NCBI RefSeq assembly: GCF_001659605.2
Contig: NC_035175.2
Location: forward strand, 28,119,705 to 28,183,704
Direction of reading: 5' to 3'
DNA from: Manihot esculenta
Taxonomy: Eukaryota > Streptophyta > Magnoliopsida > Malpighiales > Euphorbiaceae
Length of the DNA stretch: 64,000 bases
Below the pieces are notes generated by a model. The model was not told where the DNA came from. It made no database searches and saw only the letters and a program-made list of their open reading frames with translations. This document shows, one piece after another, positions 12,001-24,371 of the stretch (within the stretch, counting starts at the first letter, position 1; every line of letters begins with the position of its first letter). The translations under genes and the position numbers were made by a program.

Positions 12001-14007
12001 TTTCTGTGGACCGACCAGTGCGAGGAGAGTTTTGAAGAGCTTAAGAAGAGGTTGACTTCAGCACCAGTTTTAGCTCTGCCATCCAGTGATGAGGACTTTA
12101 CAGTCTTTTGTGATGCGTCCCGTGTGGGACTGGGTTGTGTACTAATGCAGAATGAGAGGGTGATCGCTTATGCTTCTAGGCAACTGAAGAAGCATGAGTT
12201 GAATTACCCCACACATGACCTTGAGATGGCAGCAGTAATCTTTGCACTCAAGATGTGGAGGCACTACCTCTACGGGGTAAAATGTGAGATCTTCACAGAT
12301 CATAAAAGCCTGCAATACATCCTGAGTCAAAGAGATTTGAACTTGAGACAGAGGAGATGGGTAGAGCTGCTGAGTGACTATGATTGCAAGATTCAGTATC
12401 ATCCGGGTAAGGCGAATGTCGTGGCAGACGCCCTAAGCCGAAAATCACTCGGTAGCTTATCCCACATATCGGCAGAGAGGAGGTCAGTGGTGAAGGAGCT
12501 CTATAAGCTCATTGAGGAAGGTCTACAGATGGAGTTATCTGGTACAGGTGCCTTAGTGGCCCAGATGAGAGTGACACCTGTGTTTCTGGAGCAGGTGGCT
12601 CAGAAACAGCATGAGGACCCAGAGTTAGTGAAGATTGCCAGGACTGTTCAGTCAGGCAAGGACAGTGAGTTCAGATTTGACGGTAAGGGGATCCTCCGCT
12701 ATGGGAGCAGACTATGTGTACCAGATGACATCGGGCTAAAAGGAGACATTATGAGAGAGGCTCATAATGCAAGATACAGCATTCACCCCGGAGCCACCAA
12801 GATGTATCAAGATCTAAAGAAGGTTTATTGGTGGCCAGCGATGAAGAAAGAAGTGGCACAGTTCGTGTCAGCCTGCGAAGTGTGTCAGAGGGTGAAGCTG
12901 GAACATCAGAAGCCGGCTGGAATGCTTAACCCGCTACCTATCCCAGAGTGGAAATGGGAGAATATAGCTATGGACTTCGTAGTGGGGTTACCGGCGGCAT
13001 CCAACAGAGTGGACTCCATATGGGTGATTGTGGACAGACTCACCAAATCTGCTCACTTCATTCCTATTAGGAGCAACTACTCTGTGGATAAACTAGCGCA
13101 GGTGTACGTTGATGATGTTGTCAGGCTGCATGGGGTCCCAGTGTCTATAGTGTCAGATAGAGGGCCCCAGTTCACCTCCAGGTTTTGGCGGAGTCTGCAG
13201 AGTGCTATGGGTACCAGGTTAGATTTCAGTACTGCCTTCCATCCCCAGACTGATGGACAGTCAGAGAGGACCATCCAGACTATAGAGGATATGCTCAGAA
13301 TGTGTGTGCTAGATTTTGGCGATTCTTGGAGGCAACATCTACCCTTGGTGGAGTTCGCCTACAATAACAGCTATCATGCTAGCATTGGGATGGCTCCATA
13401 TGAAGTTTTATATGGGAGGAAGTGCAGATCACCTGTTTGCTGGGAGAAAGTTGGAGAAAAGGCCTTGGCAGGGCCTGAACTAGTAGAGATTACCAGCAGG
13501 GTGGTACCCATAATCAGAGAGAGAATCAAGACTGCTGCAAGCAGACAGAAGAGTTATGCAGACATCCGCAGAAGACAAGTAGAGTTTCAGGAGGGGGATC
13601 TGGTATTGCTCAAGGTGTCTCCAATGAAAGGAGTGGTTCGCTTTGGGAAGAAAGGTAAACTAGCCCCACGATACATTGGACCCTTTGAAATCTTGCAAAA
13701 GATTGGGAATGTGTCGTACAAGCTGGATTTACCTGCTTCAATGGCAAGAATCCATCCGGTTTTCCATGTTTCCATGTTAAGAAAGTTTGTGTCGGATCCT
13801 AGCAAGGTTCTTAGTGAACCTGATGTGGAGATCCAAGAGGATCTCACCTATGTTGAGCAGCCAGTACGGATCATAGACACCCAGATCAGAAAGCTAAGAA
13901 ACAAGGAAATCCCGATGGTGAAAGTCCTATGGAACCACCACAATATAGAAGAATGCACCTGGGAGACACGGGAGTCCATGCTCCAGCAATATCCCCATCT
14001 CTTTTAG
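9028..14007 (+). pseudogene. Chromovirus B gag-pol polyprotein, one internal stop
   Basis: A single frame of 1,660 codons runs from ATG 9028. It is broken once, by TAA at 11887-11889 inside the RT/RNase H connection (element A has TCA there). Domains by residue: P/Y-rich N-terminus about 90-190, retrotransposon gag about 195-380, CCHC knuckle 448-461, protease DPGASHSF 546-553 (Pro at the usual Ser/Thr place), RT with FIDD 880-883, RNase H with its first Asp at 1029, integrase zinc finger from His 1246, DDE at D1316, D1377 and E1413 (35 residues between the last two), and a chromodomain-like tail about 1604-1659. ATG 9028 was preferred because upstream in-frame codons contain no ATG. With one substitution against it, B is the least damaged element here. 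Confidence 0.93.
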
Positions 14008-14079
14008 AGGTTAGTATCCTTGTGTGCTATGTGTTATGTATGTATGTTATGTTGTTTTGCTATGCATGTACTAGTTGAG

Positions 14080-14116
14080 GAACATTCGGGGACGAATGTT
14101 CTTAAGGGGGGGAGAA
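14080..14116 (+). other. Element B polypurine tract with inverted repeat
   Basis: The purine run 14104-14116 abuts the 3' LTR at 14117. The 9-bp-stem inverted repeat at 14080-14101 is the same as in element A. Confidence 0.8.
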
Positions 14117-16429
14117 TGTAATACCCGGCTAGACTCCGGTATCGGAATTCCTACCGTCCGGTGGAATCTCGGATGTCGGAAACCTCTAGAAGAGTAAAAG
14201 TATGTTTTTATGATATGTTTTCATGTTTTTAATAATTTTAAGTATGTTTTTAAACGAGTTTTTGTATGAAAAGTCTTTGGAGGAAAACCCAGGTTCGGCC
14301 GCCGAAAGTCAAGTTCGGCCGCCGAACATGCATGCGTTTTGGAGGCACGTTAGGCCCCCGAAAACATGAGAAAAGGGGAGTCCAGGTTCGGCCGCCGAAA
14401 CTGAAGTTCGGCCGCCGAACATAGCATGCATGCGGAGGCACATTCGGCCCCCGAACGTGGCCTGGCCAGCCACTATAAAAGGGTCCCTTAGCCGAAAGCG
14501 GGCGAGTTTTCCCCATTTTCGGCCAAGGTGAGCTCTCCGCCGCCCCTCACCGATCTTTGATGCTTTTCCTCTAGATCCTTCAAGTTTTTCACTTGTTTTA
14601 ACCTTGTTTTGCAAGTTTTGAGCTTTTAAAACAAGTTTTGGAGCTTTGGAAACTCAGGAGCTCATTTGCTTGGATCTCCGGGTTTAGGTCGTCTCTCTCT
14701 CGATCTTCAAGAGGTAAGAGCCGATCTTAAGCTCATAGTATGTTTTAAGTAAGTTTTATGAAGTTTTATGGGGTAGAAATGCATGTTTAAGTTAGTTGAG
14801 CTATGTTAGGTTTTATGTGATTTGTGAGCAATGTGGCATGTTTGAGTATGTTTGAAGTGTTGTAGTTGGGGTATATGTTTGTTTGAGGCCCCTAGGAGCT
14901 TGTATGCATGTTTTGGTTGAGTGGTATGCATGATGGTTTGAGTTTGGGAGGCAAATGTGCATAAGGAGCCAAGTTTCTGCCCTTTGGCAGAAACCAGGTT
15001 CGGCAGCCGAAGGAACTTTCGGCCACCGAACATGGCTGGGGAGGCAGGCCTTTCGGCTGCCGAAGTTGCCCCCGAAAGGAGACTTTCGTCTCTGTCTGGG
15101 ACTTTCGGCCGCCGAAGGTGCCGCCGAACATGCATGAGTTTCGCCTCTGTCTGGGAGTTTCGGCCGCCGAAGGTGCCGCCGAACCTGCCTGACTTTCGGC
15201 TCTGGAGGGACTTTCGGCCGCCGAACCTGCCGCCGAAAGTGCCCTGTTCAGCCATTTCATGCATGTATTTCTATGATTATTTCATGATGTTTTAGGGGGT
15301 TTTTGGGAGTATATTAGAGTTATGTTTATGTATGTTTGGTCCCTCATTGGAGTCCACCTGTGTAGGTTCGGACCCGAGGAACCGAGGACCCCAGCAGTGA
15401 GCCAGCTGCTACCGAGTTTATCAGAGCTAGGCAGAGGTGAGTGGAATAAACCTTAAGTTTTAAAATAAATGAAATATGAATTTTGAGCATGATCCATGCA
15501 TCATGAATGCCATGAGATATAGTAGGTTGTTTGCATTAGTATTCACGAATATGTTGCATTGCATTTATGATGTTGATGTGGATTGGTTATTGGATGATCC
15601 TTTAGTCCTCATATGGCATGATGATGTTACGGCATGATATGGTATGGAAGTCCAGGTTGTACCCATTCTACGTCCCTGGCACGATGTAAGAGAAAGTCCA
15701 GGTTGTACCCATTCTACGTCCCTGGCACATTGGTATGTTATGATATGTTATGATAAGGGAAAGACCGGTTGTACCCATTCTACGTCCCGGCACAGTTGGA
15801 CTATGTAGAGGACTATTGGTGACAATACCATCCGAGATGTGATTTGTTGTGATGTGTTGCTTTACATAATGGCATGAGATTTTAAATTGTATGTTTTCAC
15901 GATTCTGCTCACTGGGCTTGGTAGCTCACCCCTCTCCCCTAACCCTAGATGTGCAGGTACAGGGTAGACCAGGAGGTTAGCCAGAGTCTTGAAGGATGTT
16001 TATGTAATAGTTAGGTTGTGGACATGACAATTGTACTACGATGTAATGTAAAAGATTATAGCATGTTATGTAATGAGATATATTGAGGTTATAGTTGTGC
16101 TTGACCCTATGAGTAAAGTTATCCCTTTTGATACATGATCCAGAGATATGTTTATGATGTTTATGATAGTCCGAGCTCGATATATGATGAGATACCCCAT
16201 TGGAGCATTTGATGAGGGCTCCAGTGGTGGTTTATGTTTATGATTATGTAATGTACAGGTCGAGCTTGGCTGATATATGAGAATGTTTACAGATTCTTTT
16301 GAGTTTGTTTGATCATGTATGGGATTTTCAGGTTTACAGGTTATATTTCAGGCTTGCTATGGGTTCCAGCGGCCTTACGCCGATCTGGATCCTAGCGCCG
16401 GTAGCGGTCCGGAATTCCGGGTCGTTACA
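14117..16429 (+). repeat. 3' LTR of element B (2,313 bp)
   Basis: It runs from TGTAATACCC to GGGTCGTTACA. TATA box at 14474-14481, palindrome arrays near 14293-14455 and 14999-15240, and a tandem unit at about 15647-15795. It keeps the short segment near its start that the 5' LTR has lost. Confidence 0.93.
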
Positions 16430-16434
16430 GAACT

Positions 16435-19400
16435 GCCCAAATCACAGACCCAATCGATAGGCAGACTGAACAGCCCAGCATAGGCGATCTGCCCAAATCA
16501 CCAGAAAGGGCAGAAGTTGATTTGCCCAAATCAACAATCCAGACAGAACCCAGCTCCAAGCAGACCAAGGCAGACCAGCAACCAGTGGAGAAATTTAAAG
16601 TACCTCCCCCCTTCCCAAAGAGATTTGCGAGGTCCCAAAAAGAAAAAGAGGAGAAAGAAATACTTGAGATACTTCGCAAGGTAGAAATCAACATTCCTCT
16701 ACTTGATGCTGTCAAGCAAATTCCAAGGTATGCCAAATTTCTTAAGGAGCTATGCACCAACCGAAGGAAACTTGCTGAACGTGAAAAGGTAAGTGTGGGG
16801 GAGTGTGTCTCAGCTGTCATCCAAAGAAAGCTTCCAGTCAAATGCAAGGATAGAGGAATGTTCGCCGTTTCATGCAAAATAGGCAACGTAAGGATAAAAA
16901 AAGCCATGTGTGACCTTGGGGCCTTAATTAATGTCATGCCCGTTTCCATTTTTAAATTGTTGAATGCAGGTACACTCAAGGGCACCAGCATAGTAATCCA
17001 ATTGGCTAACTGATATGTTATCTATCCCAAGGGAGTGCTAGAAGATGTGTTGGTACAAGTGGACCAACTAGTCTTCCCAGCAGATTTTTATGTAATTGAC
17101 ATGGAGGAAGACAAAAGCAACACAACCTCTGACATCCTACTTGGAAGACCATTCTTGAGCACAGCTAGAATCAAAATTGATGTGCATGATGGCACATTAA
17201 CTATGGAGTTTGAAGGGGAATTTATCAAATTTAATGTTTATGATGCCATGAAATTTCCTAATGATGTTTCTCCTGTTTATGGCCTTGATGTTATTGATGA
17301 TTTAAGTCAAGAAATTTTTTATTTTGATCTAGATAATTCACTTAGTGCTGATTTATGCAGGCAAGAAGGTGTGGACAACAGCAGCACCAAGACAGAAACA
17401 GACCAGACAGCATGTTGTTCCCTACTGGTTGCGGATGATCTGCCTAAATCGCCAAAACAGGCAGTTACTGACTTGCCCAAATCACTAGAGCAGACAGACA
17501 TGACAAAGGGTGATTTGGCCAGATCGCCAGAACAAGATGCAAACAATCTGCCCAAATCAGTGAGCAGACAGCAAGCACCAGATCAGTCAGCAACCGCATC
17601 AGATCTGAAGCCCTTATCAAAGCACCTCAAATATGCCTACTTGGGGGCTGGAAATACACTTCCAGTCATAGTATCCAATCAACTCAGCCAGCAAGAAGAG
17701 GAAAAACTCCTGGAGGTATTGAGGAAGCACAAGAAAGCAATTGGGTGGACCTTCGAGGACATCAAAGGCATCTCACCTTCAACATGCATGTATCGGATAC
17801 TTATGGAGGAAGAGTGCAAACCTGTCCATGAGGCCCAAAGAAGGCTGATTCCACTAATGATGGAGGTTATGAAGAAAGAAATAGTAAAGCTCTTAGATAC
17901 TGGAGTCATCTACCCCATCTCTAACAGCAAATGGGTGATCCCCATCCATATGGTACCAAAGAAGACTGGGATCACGATTGCCCCCAATTCTGAAGGGGAG
18001 CTAGTACCCACCTGTGTGCAAAATGGGTGGAGGGTATGCATGGATTACAGGAAGCTCAACACAGCCACAAGGAAGGACCACTTCCCCTTGCCCTTCATGG
18101 ACCAAATGCTTGAAAGACTTGCTGAAAAAAGCTATTACTGCTGCCTAGATGGATATTCAGGATTTTATCAAATCCCTGTTGCACCTGAGGATCAAGAAAA
18201 GACCACTTTCACATGTCCATTTGGAACCTTCGCATTTAGGAGGATACCCTTCGGTCTTTGCAATGCACCAGCCACTTTCCAAAGGTGCATGATGAGTATT
18301 TTCTCTGACTATATGGAGAAAATTATTGAAGTCTCCATGAATGATTTCACGGTGTATGGCAACTCTTTCCATGAATGCCTAACCAACTTAGAGAAGATAC
18401 TTCAAAGATGCTTGGCGACAAATCTGGTTTTGAACTACGAGAAGTCTCACTTCATGGTCAACCATGGCCTAATCCTAGGCCACATTGTTTCAGCAAAAGG
18501 GATAGAGGTTGACAAAGCAAAAATAGACACTATCAAGAGCCTGCCCTATCCAACCAGCATTAAGAAAATTCGCTCTTTCTTAGGCCATGCTGGTTTTTAC
18601 AGGAGGTTCATCAAAGATTTTTCCAATATAACTCAGCCTTTGTGCAGGTTACTTCAGCAGGACGTGCCATTCAACTTTGATGAAAGCTACAAAACAACCT
18701 TTGATTTGGTCAAATCACTGCTGATCACTGCCCCAATCATCCAACCACCCGACTAGACTCTTCCATTTGAGATCATGTGCGACGCCAGCAACTTTGCTGT
18801 AGGTGCAGTGTTGGGACAGCGTAAAGGTAACTCTCCTCACGTCATTCACTATGCCTCACGCACCCTAGATGCAGCACAATGTAATTATTCCACCACAGAA
18901 AAAGAGTTGCTGGCTGTAGTGTTTGCATTGGAGAAATTTCGGTCCTATCTACTTGGGACAAAGGTAATTATTTATTCAGATCATGCTGCACTGAGGTACT
19001 TGGTCAAGAAAAAAGAAGCAAAACTAAGGCTGGTACGTTGGATACTGCTGTTACAAGAATTTGATGTGGAAATCTGTGACAAGAAGGGGAAGGAAAACCT
19101 TGTAGCTGATCACCTCAATAGAATACTTTCACAAATGGAGACCTGCCCCATCAATGAAGATTTTCCTGATGAACACCTATTTGCTGTCCAAGAAGAAGAA
19201 CTATGGTATGCTGATATAGTAAATTACCTTGCCACAGGTGATTTACCTTCTGATTTGCCCAAATACATGAGAGACAAGATCAAGAAAGATGCAAGGTATT
19301 ATGTGTGGGATGAGCCTTACTTATGGAAGCATTGTGCAGTCCAAGTGATAAGAAGATGCATCCCGGATCAAGAAATGCCTTCTGTCCTAGCCTTCTGCCA

Positions 19401-20430
19401 CTCATATGGCTGTGGAGGACATTTGGGTCCACGCAAGACAGCCTTGAAAATTCTTGAATGTGGGTTATATTGACCTAACATATTTCGAGATACTTATCTA
19501 TTTTGTAGGTCATGTGCAAGATGCCAACAAACGGAAAACCTTAGCAACCAAAGTGAAATGCCACAAGCCCCCATCATGGTTTGTGAAATCTTTGACATTT
19601 GGTGTATTGACTTCATGGGGCCATTCCCTCCTTCCTTTGGCAATACCTACATACTGCTGGCAGTGGACTATGTGTCCAAATGGATTGAAGCCAAAGCAAC
19701 AAGGGCTGATGATGCAAAAACAGTTGTTGACTTTATGAAATCCCACATATTTTCCAGGTTCGGTCTGCCCAAAGCAATAATCAGTGACCGAGGCACTCAT
19801 TTCTGCAATAAGGAGGTGGAAACTCTCCTTAAAAAACACCATGTTGTCCATAGAACTTCTACTACTTATCACCCGCAAACCAATGGGTTGGCTGAAGTAT
19901 CAAACAGGGAGATCAAGTCCATCCTCGAGAAGACAGTCTGCCCAAATCGCAAGGATTGGAGTGTGCGCCTCAATGATGCCTTGTGGGCATATAGAACAGC
20001 CTACAAAACACCAATAGGGATGTCCCCATATAGGCTGATTTATGGAAAAGCTTGCCATCTGCCCGTAGAACTTGAACACAAAGCCTATTGGGCTGTCAAA
20101 AGGTGTAATCTTGATGAAAAAGAGGCTGGAGCCCACAGAAAATTGCAACTTCAAGAGCTGGAGGAGATTCGGCGTGATGCATATGAAGCTTCATGGGATT
20201 ATAAAGCCAAGACTAAAGCCTTCCATGACAAACACATCTCCAGAAAACAATTCCAAGTTGGTAATAAGGTCTTACTCTTTGATTCAAGGTTCAAATTATT
20301 CCCTGGGAAGCTTCGGTCCAGGTGGATTGGGCCATTTTTGGTTGAGCATGTCTATCCACATGGGGCTGTGGACATACGCAGTCCACAAACAAGTAAAGTT
20401 TTCAAGGTCAATGGGCACCGTTTGAAGTAA
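16435..20430 (+). pseudogene. Element C pol: protease, RT, RNase H, integrase
   Basis: One frame continues from the gag fragment (6203-6476) to a TAA ending at 20430. In-frame stops are TGA 17011-17013, TAG 18754-18756 and TGA 19471-19473. Order: LPKS-rich linker, protease-type segment with CDLGALINVMP (about 16905-16940), variable linker, RT (about 17850-18500), RNase H (about 18775-19130), integrase zinc finger (about 19395-19530) and DDE core (about 19590-19930). The RT active site reads MNDF at about 18337-18348 where this family has MDDF, so a metal-binding Asp is lost. The enzyme would be dead even without the stops. Confidence 0.92.
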
Positions 20431-20907
20431 TTTTATGAAGAATTTACTGTTCATCTTGTGGAGGAGGTCCCCTTGGATCCCCCTTCCCCAGCCTGTTGAC
20501 CCAGACAAGCCAAGACAGAAAATAGGGTGCTACTGGGAGACAGCCCAGATGATGTGATTTTCCCAAATCACTGGGGCAAATTGACTGATTGTACCATAAT
20601 CACAAGTGATCGGGGCAGGTGATTTGCCCAAATCGTCAGACCAAATCGCCAGACCAGCCTATCATCAGAAAAGACGGGAGCAGGGCCAATCAAGCAACTG
20701 CAATAAACAAGTGATTTGGCCAAGTGATTTGCCCAAATCACCCCGCCAAGAAATCACAGACCCAGCATTAAATGATCAGGGCAGTTCAACTACCCCAAAT
20801 CACTTTAAATATATTTTTTTATTATTTTCTTTTCCCTCATGCTATCTCTGTCTGTTTCATCTCTTTCTTCTTCCCCGAGATTTCTATCACCGGCGCAGAC
20901 AAGGACC
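20431..20907 (+). other. Element C spacer between integrase and ATHILA ORF
   Basis: No convincing gene. The stretch holds at least four copies of the GATTTGCCCAAATC-type motif (near 20556, 20621, 20712 and 20725) and a T-rich run near 20811-20835. It is the normal untranslated gap before the second Athila gene. Confidence 0.6.
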
Positions 20908-22208
20908 ATGGCTAGAATCAAGATGATGGCCACCGGCGACCCCGGTATGTGGAGGAGGCGCGGGATGCCCAGATCTATACGCATTCCCACTGACAGTGAT
21001 GAGGAGGCAATGGAAAACCCCCCAACAGTCCCCAACAACGCCAACACCGAAATGACCAAAGAAGAACAGACCAGACGCCCTGACACGCCGAATGTCCAGA
21101 GATATAGCCGGAGAAACAAAGTGACGATGATTGCGCCACCACCTGCCTATCCAACAGTCGCAATGGACACCCCTGAAGATGAAATGCCTCCAGAAGCCAC
21201 CACTTCTACTGGCCATGGGCAGAAACGGCCAAGAACACCTTCACCGCCACCACCGCCACCACCGCCGAGCCCAGAGCGACAACAGAGACCCCCATTGACA
21301 CACATCCCGCAAGCCACGAAGAAGGCCATCTGTCCAGTGATCTGCCCAAACCAACACACCCAGATCACATCACTCAGGCCCTGACATTCAACAAGGCATC
21401 TGAACGAGCCAAGCTAGACAGAGTCTCTTCTCTGCCATACCATCCAGTTAAGTACATACACCATAGCACTCTTGAAGCACTGAGACTCCAAGACCAGGTA
21501 CGTTCCCTTATCTCTGCCATTGGTTGGGACACATTCTTCTACCTTCATATGCCATCCTTCACTGAGCTCACACATGAGTTCTTCACCACATTCTACTTTG
21601 ATAAACCAGCCATGAACACGCTGCACACACCAGACACTATTGGGTTTATGCTGTTAGGACAATGATTTCGCTTGTCCTTGCATGAGTTCAGTATGGCCAT
21701 GGGCTGTGAATGCCCTGACTCCACCTGGGATTTCCCTGCTGAATTTAATTCCAGTTTTGCATATTTAGAATTGTGTGACAACCCCCCTGATTCTTACTCA
21801 CCAACAAAATCCAAGGATCTATACCTCAAAAATCCCAGTTTAAAATATCTTCATAGGTTCTTGGCATACACATTTTCTGGAAGGAAGGATGCACCAAACA
21901 TCCTGACCAGAACAGAATTATACATTTTGTGGAGTATGAGCACACACCAGAAACTTCACTTGGGTTATTGGGTTGCCACACAACTCTTCAGCACTATCCA
22001 ATATCACAGACCATTGATTCTGGGGCATTTAATCACTGCCATTGCAGTGAATCTGAAATTACTGCACCCAGCACACACTGACCTCACCCCCACTAACAAA
22101 CCAACCCCCCTGGACCTTCGAACTTTGAATGATATGGGGTTGCTTTGCAAAGTGGGGGACATTTTTTCCATTTCACCTACAGGACCTCTCACACCACGCC
22201 ATGAGCGT
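20908..22208 (+). pseudogene. ATHILA ORF-1 family protein, 5' part (element C)
   Basis: The ATG at 20908 starts a basic, Pro-rich N-terminus (an eight-proline run near 21245-21270). A frameshift before about 21325 moves the frame, and a TGA interrupts it at 21664-21666. The conserved core follows: FRLSLHEFSMAMG, then YLHRFLAYTFSGR and ELYILWSMS, then an ITAIA segment. This matches the ATHILA ORF-1 family, a plant retrotransposon protein of unknown function sometimes compared with env. The gene is split at 22208 by element D and resumes in frame at 30825. Confidence 0.8.
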
Positions 22209-24081
22209 TGATAGAGCATAAATTAGTCTATTTTATCTTGATATTATTGATGATTATTTACATGATTTCTGCTTAATTTAGTGCTTTTGATATTATTTTG
22301 TAGAAAATGGTGTAAAAGGACATTTTGGAGAAAATTCCCCTAAAACTTCCTTAATTGGAGCAAAAGAGTGCAAGCCTGCCAAGTTGAAATCAAGTCAAGC
22401 TAAATAAGGAAAGTTCTAAATAAGGAAAGTGGCAAATATGGAAAGAACATTCAGACAAGGCAATTTGAAATTCAAATTTCAAAACTCCAAGTAGCCTTTT
22501 CCTTATTCAAGAAGCCAAGTCTCAAGTTGCCATAAATGAAGAGCCAAATAAGAAAAGCATTTTGAAATTCAAATCTCCAAGATTCATATTCAAATTTTGA
22601 ATTTCAAGATTCAGCTTAGTAAGGAAGCCAAATCCCAAGATCACATGTTTCCCACTTCATGCCATGCACATTCAAAATTCAAATTGCAAAAGGAGGCTCC
22701 ACCTTCCTTATTAGTGCATGGGCGGAAAGGAGAGTGCGAAGACAAGTCTTAAGCACCATGGGAAGCATCTTGAAGACACTTAGGCAGCAAGCAAAGACCA
22801 AAGGCCCCACTCCTTGCACATGAACACATGCCCCACATTTTTCCCTTCTCACATGTGCATGGATGGCACATCTTGGACTAAGGGCATTTTGGGCAGCCTC
22901 TTGAAGTCTTTTGGGCAGCCTCTTGACACCTTGGGCAGCCTCTCCACTAATTAGGAAGCAAGTATCATCTAGGGCAACACTTTTCAAGTATAAAAAGACA
23001 TATAAGGAGCCAACCCATGCTTTTTCAAGCCCCCCTTGGAGGCACCTACGGGATTGCAAGTGGCCACATCTCTTCTTCTATCTTTCTTCTTTTTTTTATT
23101 TTTTTTTATTTTTGTTTCAGCTATGAGAGGCTGAAACCCTTTATTCTAGTTGAAGATTAGGTGATACTTTAGTTGTTATATGGATTGGGAGACTTGATCA
23201 AACATTGTTTAACTTTTGGTTGTTCAATATTTGTGCAATTTCATGCTTGGTTTCAATATTGCTTTGTTGTTTAGATCTACGTTGATTCTTGATTGCAAAG
23301 TAATAATATGTTAGCTTGGATGATTTAAGTCCGTAATTGCTTGGATTATTCAAACATAAGAACACTTGGTGTAAAAACTAAGGAAATTGTATGATATAAC
23401 GACATCTCATGCGTTTGAGTAGTTAGGATTGGATCTCTCTATCTCTTCATGCAATTAACAATTGTTTTGATGCCTAAGGCCCAAGGACGTTCCTTGGCAA
23501 TTTGTTAATTAGTAATTAATTAGAGAACGTTCCCTAATTGGTTTAATTATAAGGAGAGACATGGTGGTGAGAAGCGTCTTCTATCTCCATAACTAATCTA
23601 TTAATCTATCAAGGGAAACTAAGTGTCAATGATTAATCCCAACAACTAAAGTGGATCAAACTCCTCAACTAGATCTTTCTCATATTTGATTTCTCTTTAT
23701 TTCTTTTTACTATTTGCTTCTTTTATTGCTTTCAGTTTTAGATCTCTTGAATTAATCTCAAAACCCCCCCCCCCATTTTACTTTCAGTTTAGTTGGTTTC
23801 AGATTTATCTCATTTTAATTTATTTGCTTTCAGTTTATTTCGCTTTCAGTTATTTGCTCTCAGTTAATTCTCATTTCAGTTATTTGCTTTCAGTTAGTTC
23901 TCGTTTCAGTTTATTTCTCTTTCAGTTTATTTTTGTTTCAGTTAATTCTCTTGGTCTTGATAAGAAAAATAGGTAAGTTCTCAATTCCCTGTGGATTCGA
24001 TCCTTTCACCACTATCTACAGTTGTAAAATTGTTGATAACTAGAAAAGTTATTTTTGACCGGCTTCGACAACCGCGAGTCA
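22209..24081 (+). repeat. 5' LTR of element D (1,873 bp)
   Basis: It starts TGATAGAGC and ends CGCGAGTCA, just before the primer site. It has a TATA-like TATAAAAAG at 22989-22997, a 13-C run near 23763, a TTTCAGTT-rich tandem region (about 23775-23950) and the block AAGGACGTTCCTTGGCAA at 23483-23500, which is shared with the other Athila-type LTRs here. Confidence 0.85.
23775..23950 (+). repeat. TTTCAGTT-rich minisatellite in LTR D
   Basis: Roughly nine degenerate units of about 17-20 bp, each containing TTTCAGTT or CTCAGTT. The same array, one or two units different, is in the 3' LTR at about 30500-30690. Confidence 0.7.
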
Positions 24082-24086
24082 AAAAT

Positions 24087-24104
24087 TGGCGCCGTTGCCG
24101 GGGA
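24087..24104 (+). other. Primer binding site of element D (tRNA-Asp)
   Basis: TGGCGCCGTTGCCGGGGA follows the LTR end by five bases. It is complementary to the 3' end of plant tRNA-Asp, the usual primer for Athila-type elements. Confidence 0.9.
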
Positions 24105-24132
24105 GTTAATTTCACTAATTTATTTTTCTTTC

Positions 24133-24371
24133 ATGACCAGATCTGCCACCCTTAACAATGCTACTGAACAATTACCTTCTGCACCTACTGTTAAGACTTC
24201 TGTTCTGAGAAACATAACCAGCTGCTGTCCAAAAGGCAGCCATAAACACTACTTCACAACACACTTTTGCTGAAGAAAATTTTGTAGCACCTGCTATCAA
24301 ATGTCCAGAAATTGTTGCTGCTCAAGCTGCAGAAAACAAAGACAACAACTGCTGTCCACCTTCTGCACCAC
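24133..24371 (+). pseudogene. Element D gag N-terminal fragment
   Basis: The ATG at 24133 reads MTRSATLNNATEQ and resembles the gag start of element I at 60637. A TGA ends this frame at 24271-24273, while the rest of the homologous sequence continues in another frame, so a small indel is present. The gene is interrupted at 24371 by the solo LTR and resumes at 26672. Confidence 0.65.

Larger units (their letters stand above)
6477..16429 (+). mobile_element. Element B: complete, nearly intact Ty3 chromovirus
   Basis: It has two LTRs (6477-8756 and 14117-16429), a tRNA-iMet primer site, one long gag-pol frame and a polypurine tract. Flanking pentamers are GATCT (6472-6476) and GAACT (16430-16434), matching at 4 of 5 bases as expected for a target duplication with one later substitution. 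The insertion lies in the gag-pol gene of element C. The 5' LTR lacks about 36 bp near its start (the segment at about 14146-14181 in the 3' LTR). Otherwise the two LTRs look nearly identical, suggesting a fairly recent insertion. Confidence 0.95.

Noticed and set aside
20805..21384. Minus-strand frames opposite the ATHILA ORF
   Set aside because: The plus strand has the recognised gene start and Pro-rich N-terminus; the minus frames are its shadow.
23763..23775. Poly-C tract in LTR D as a G-quadruplex array
   Set aside because: It is one uninterrupted run, present in both LTRs, and gives no spaced G-tract pattern.
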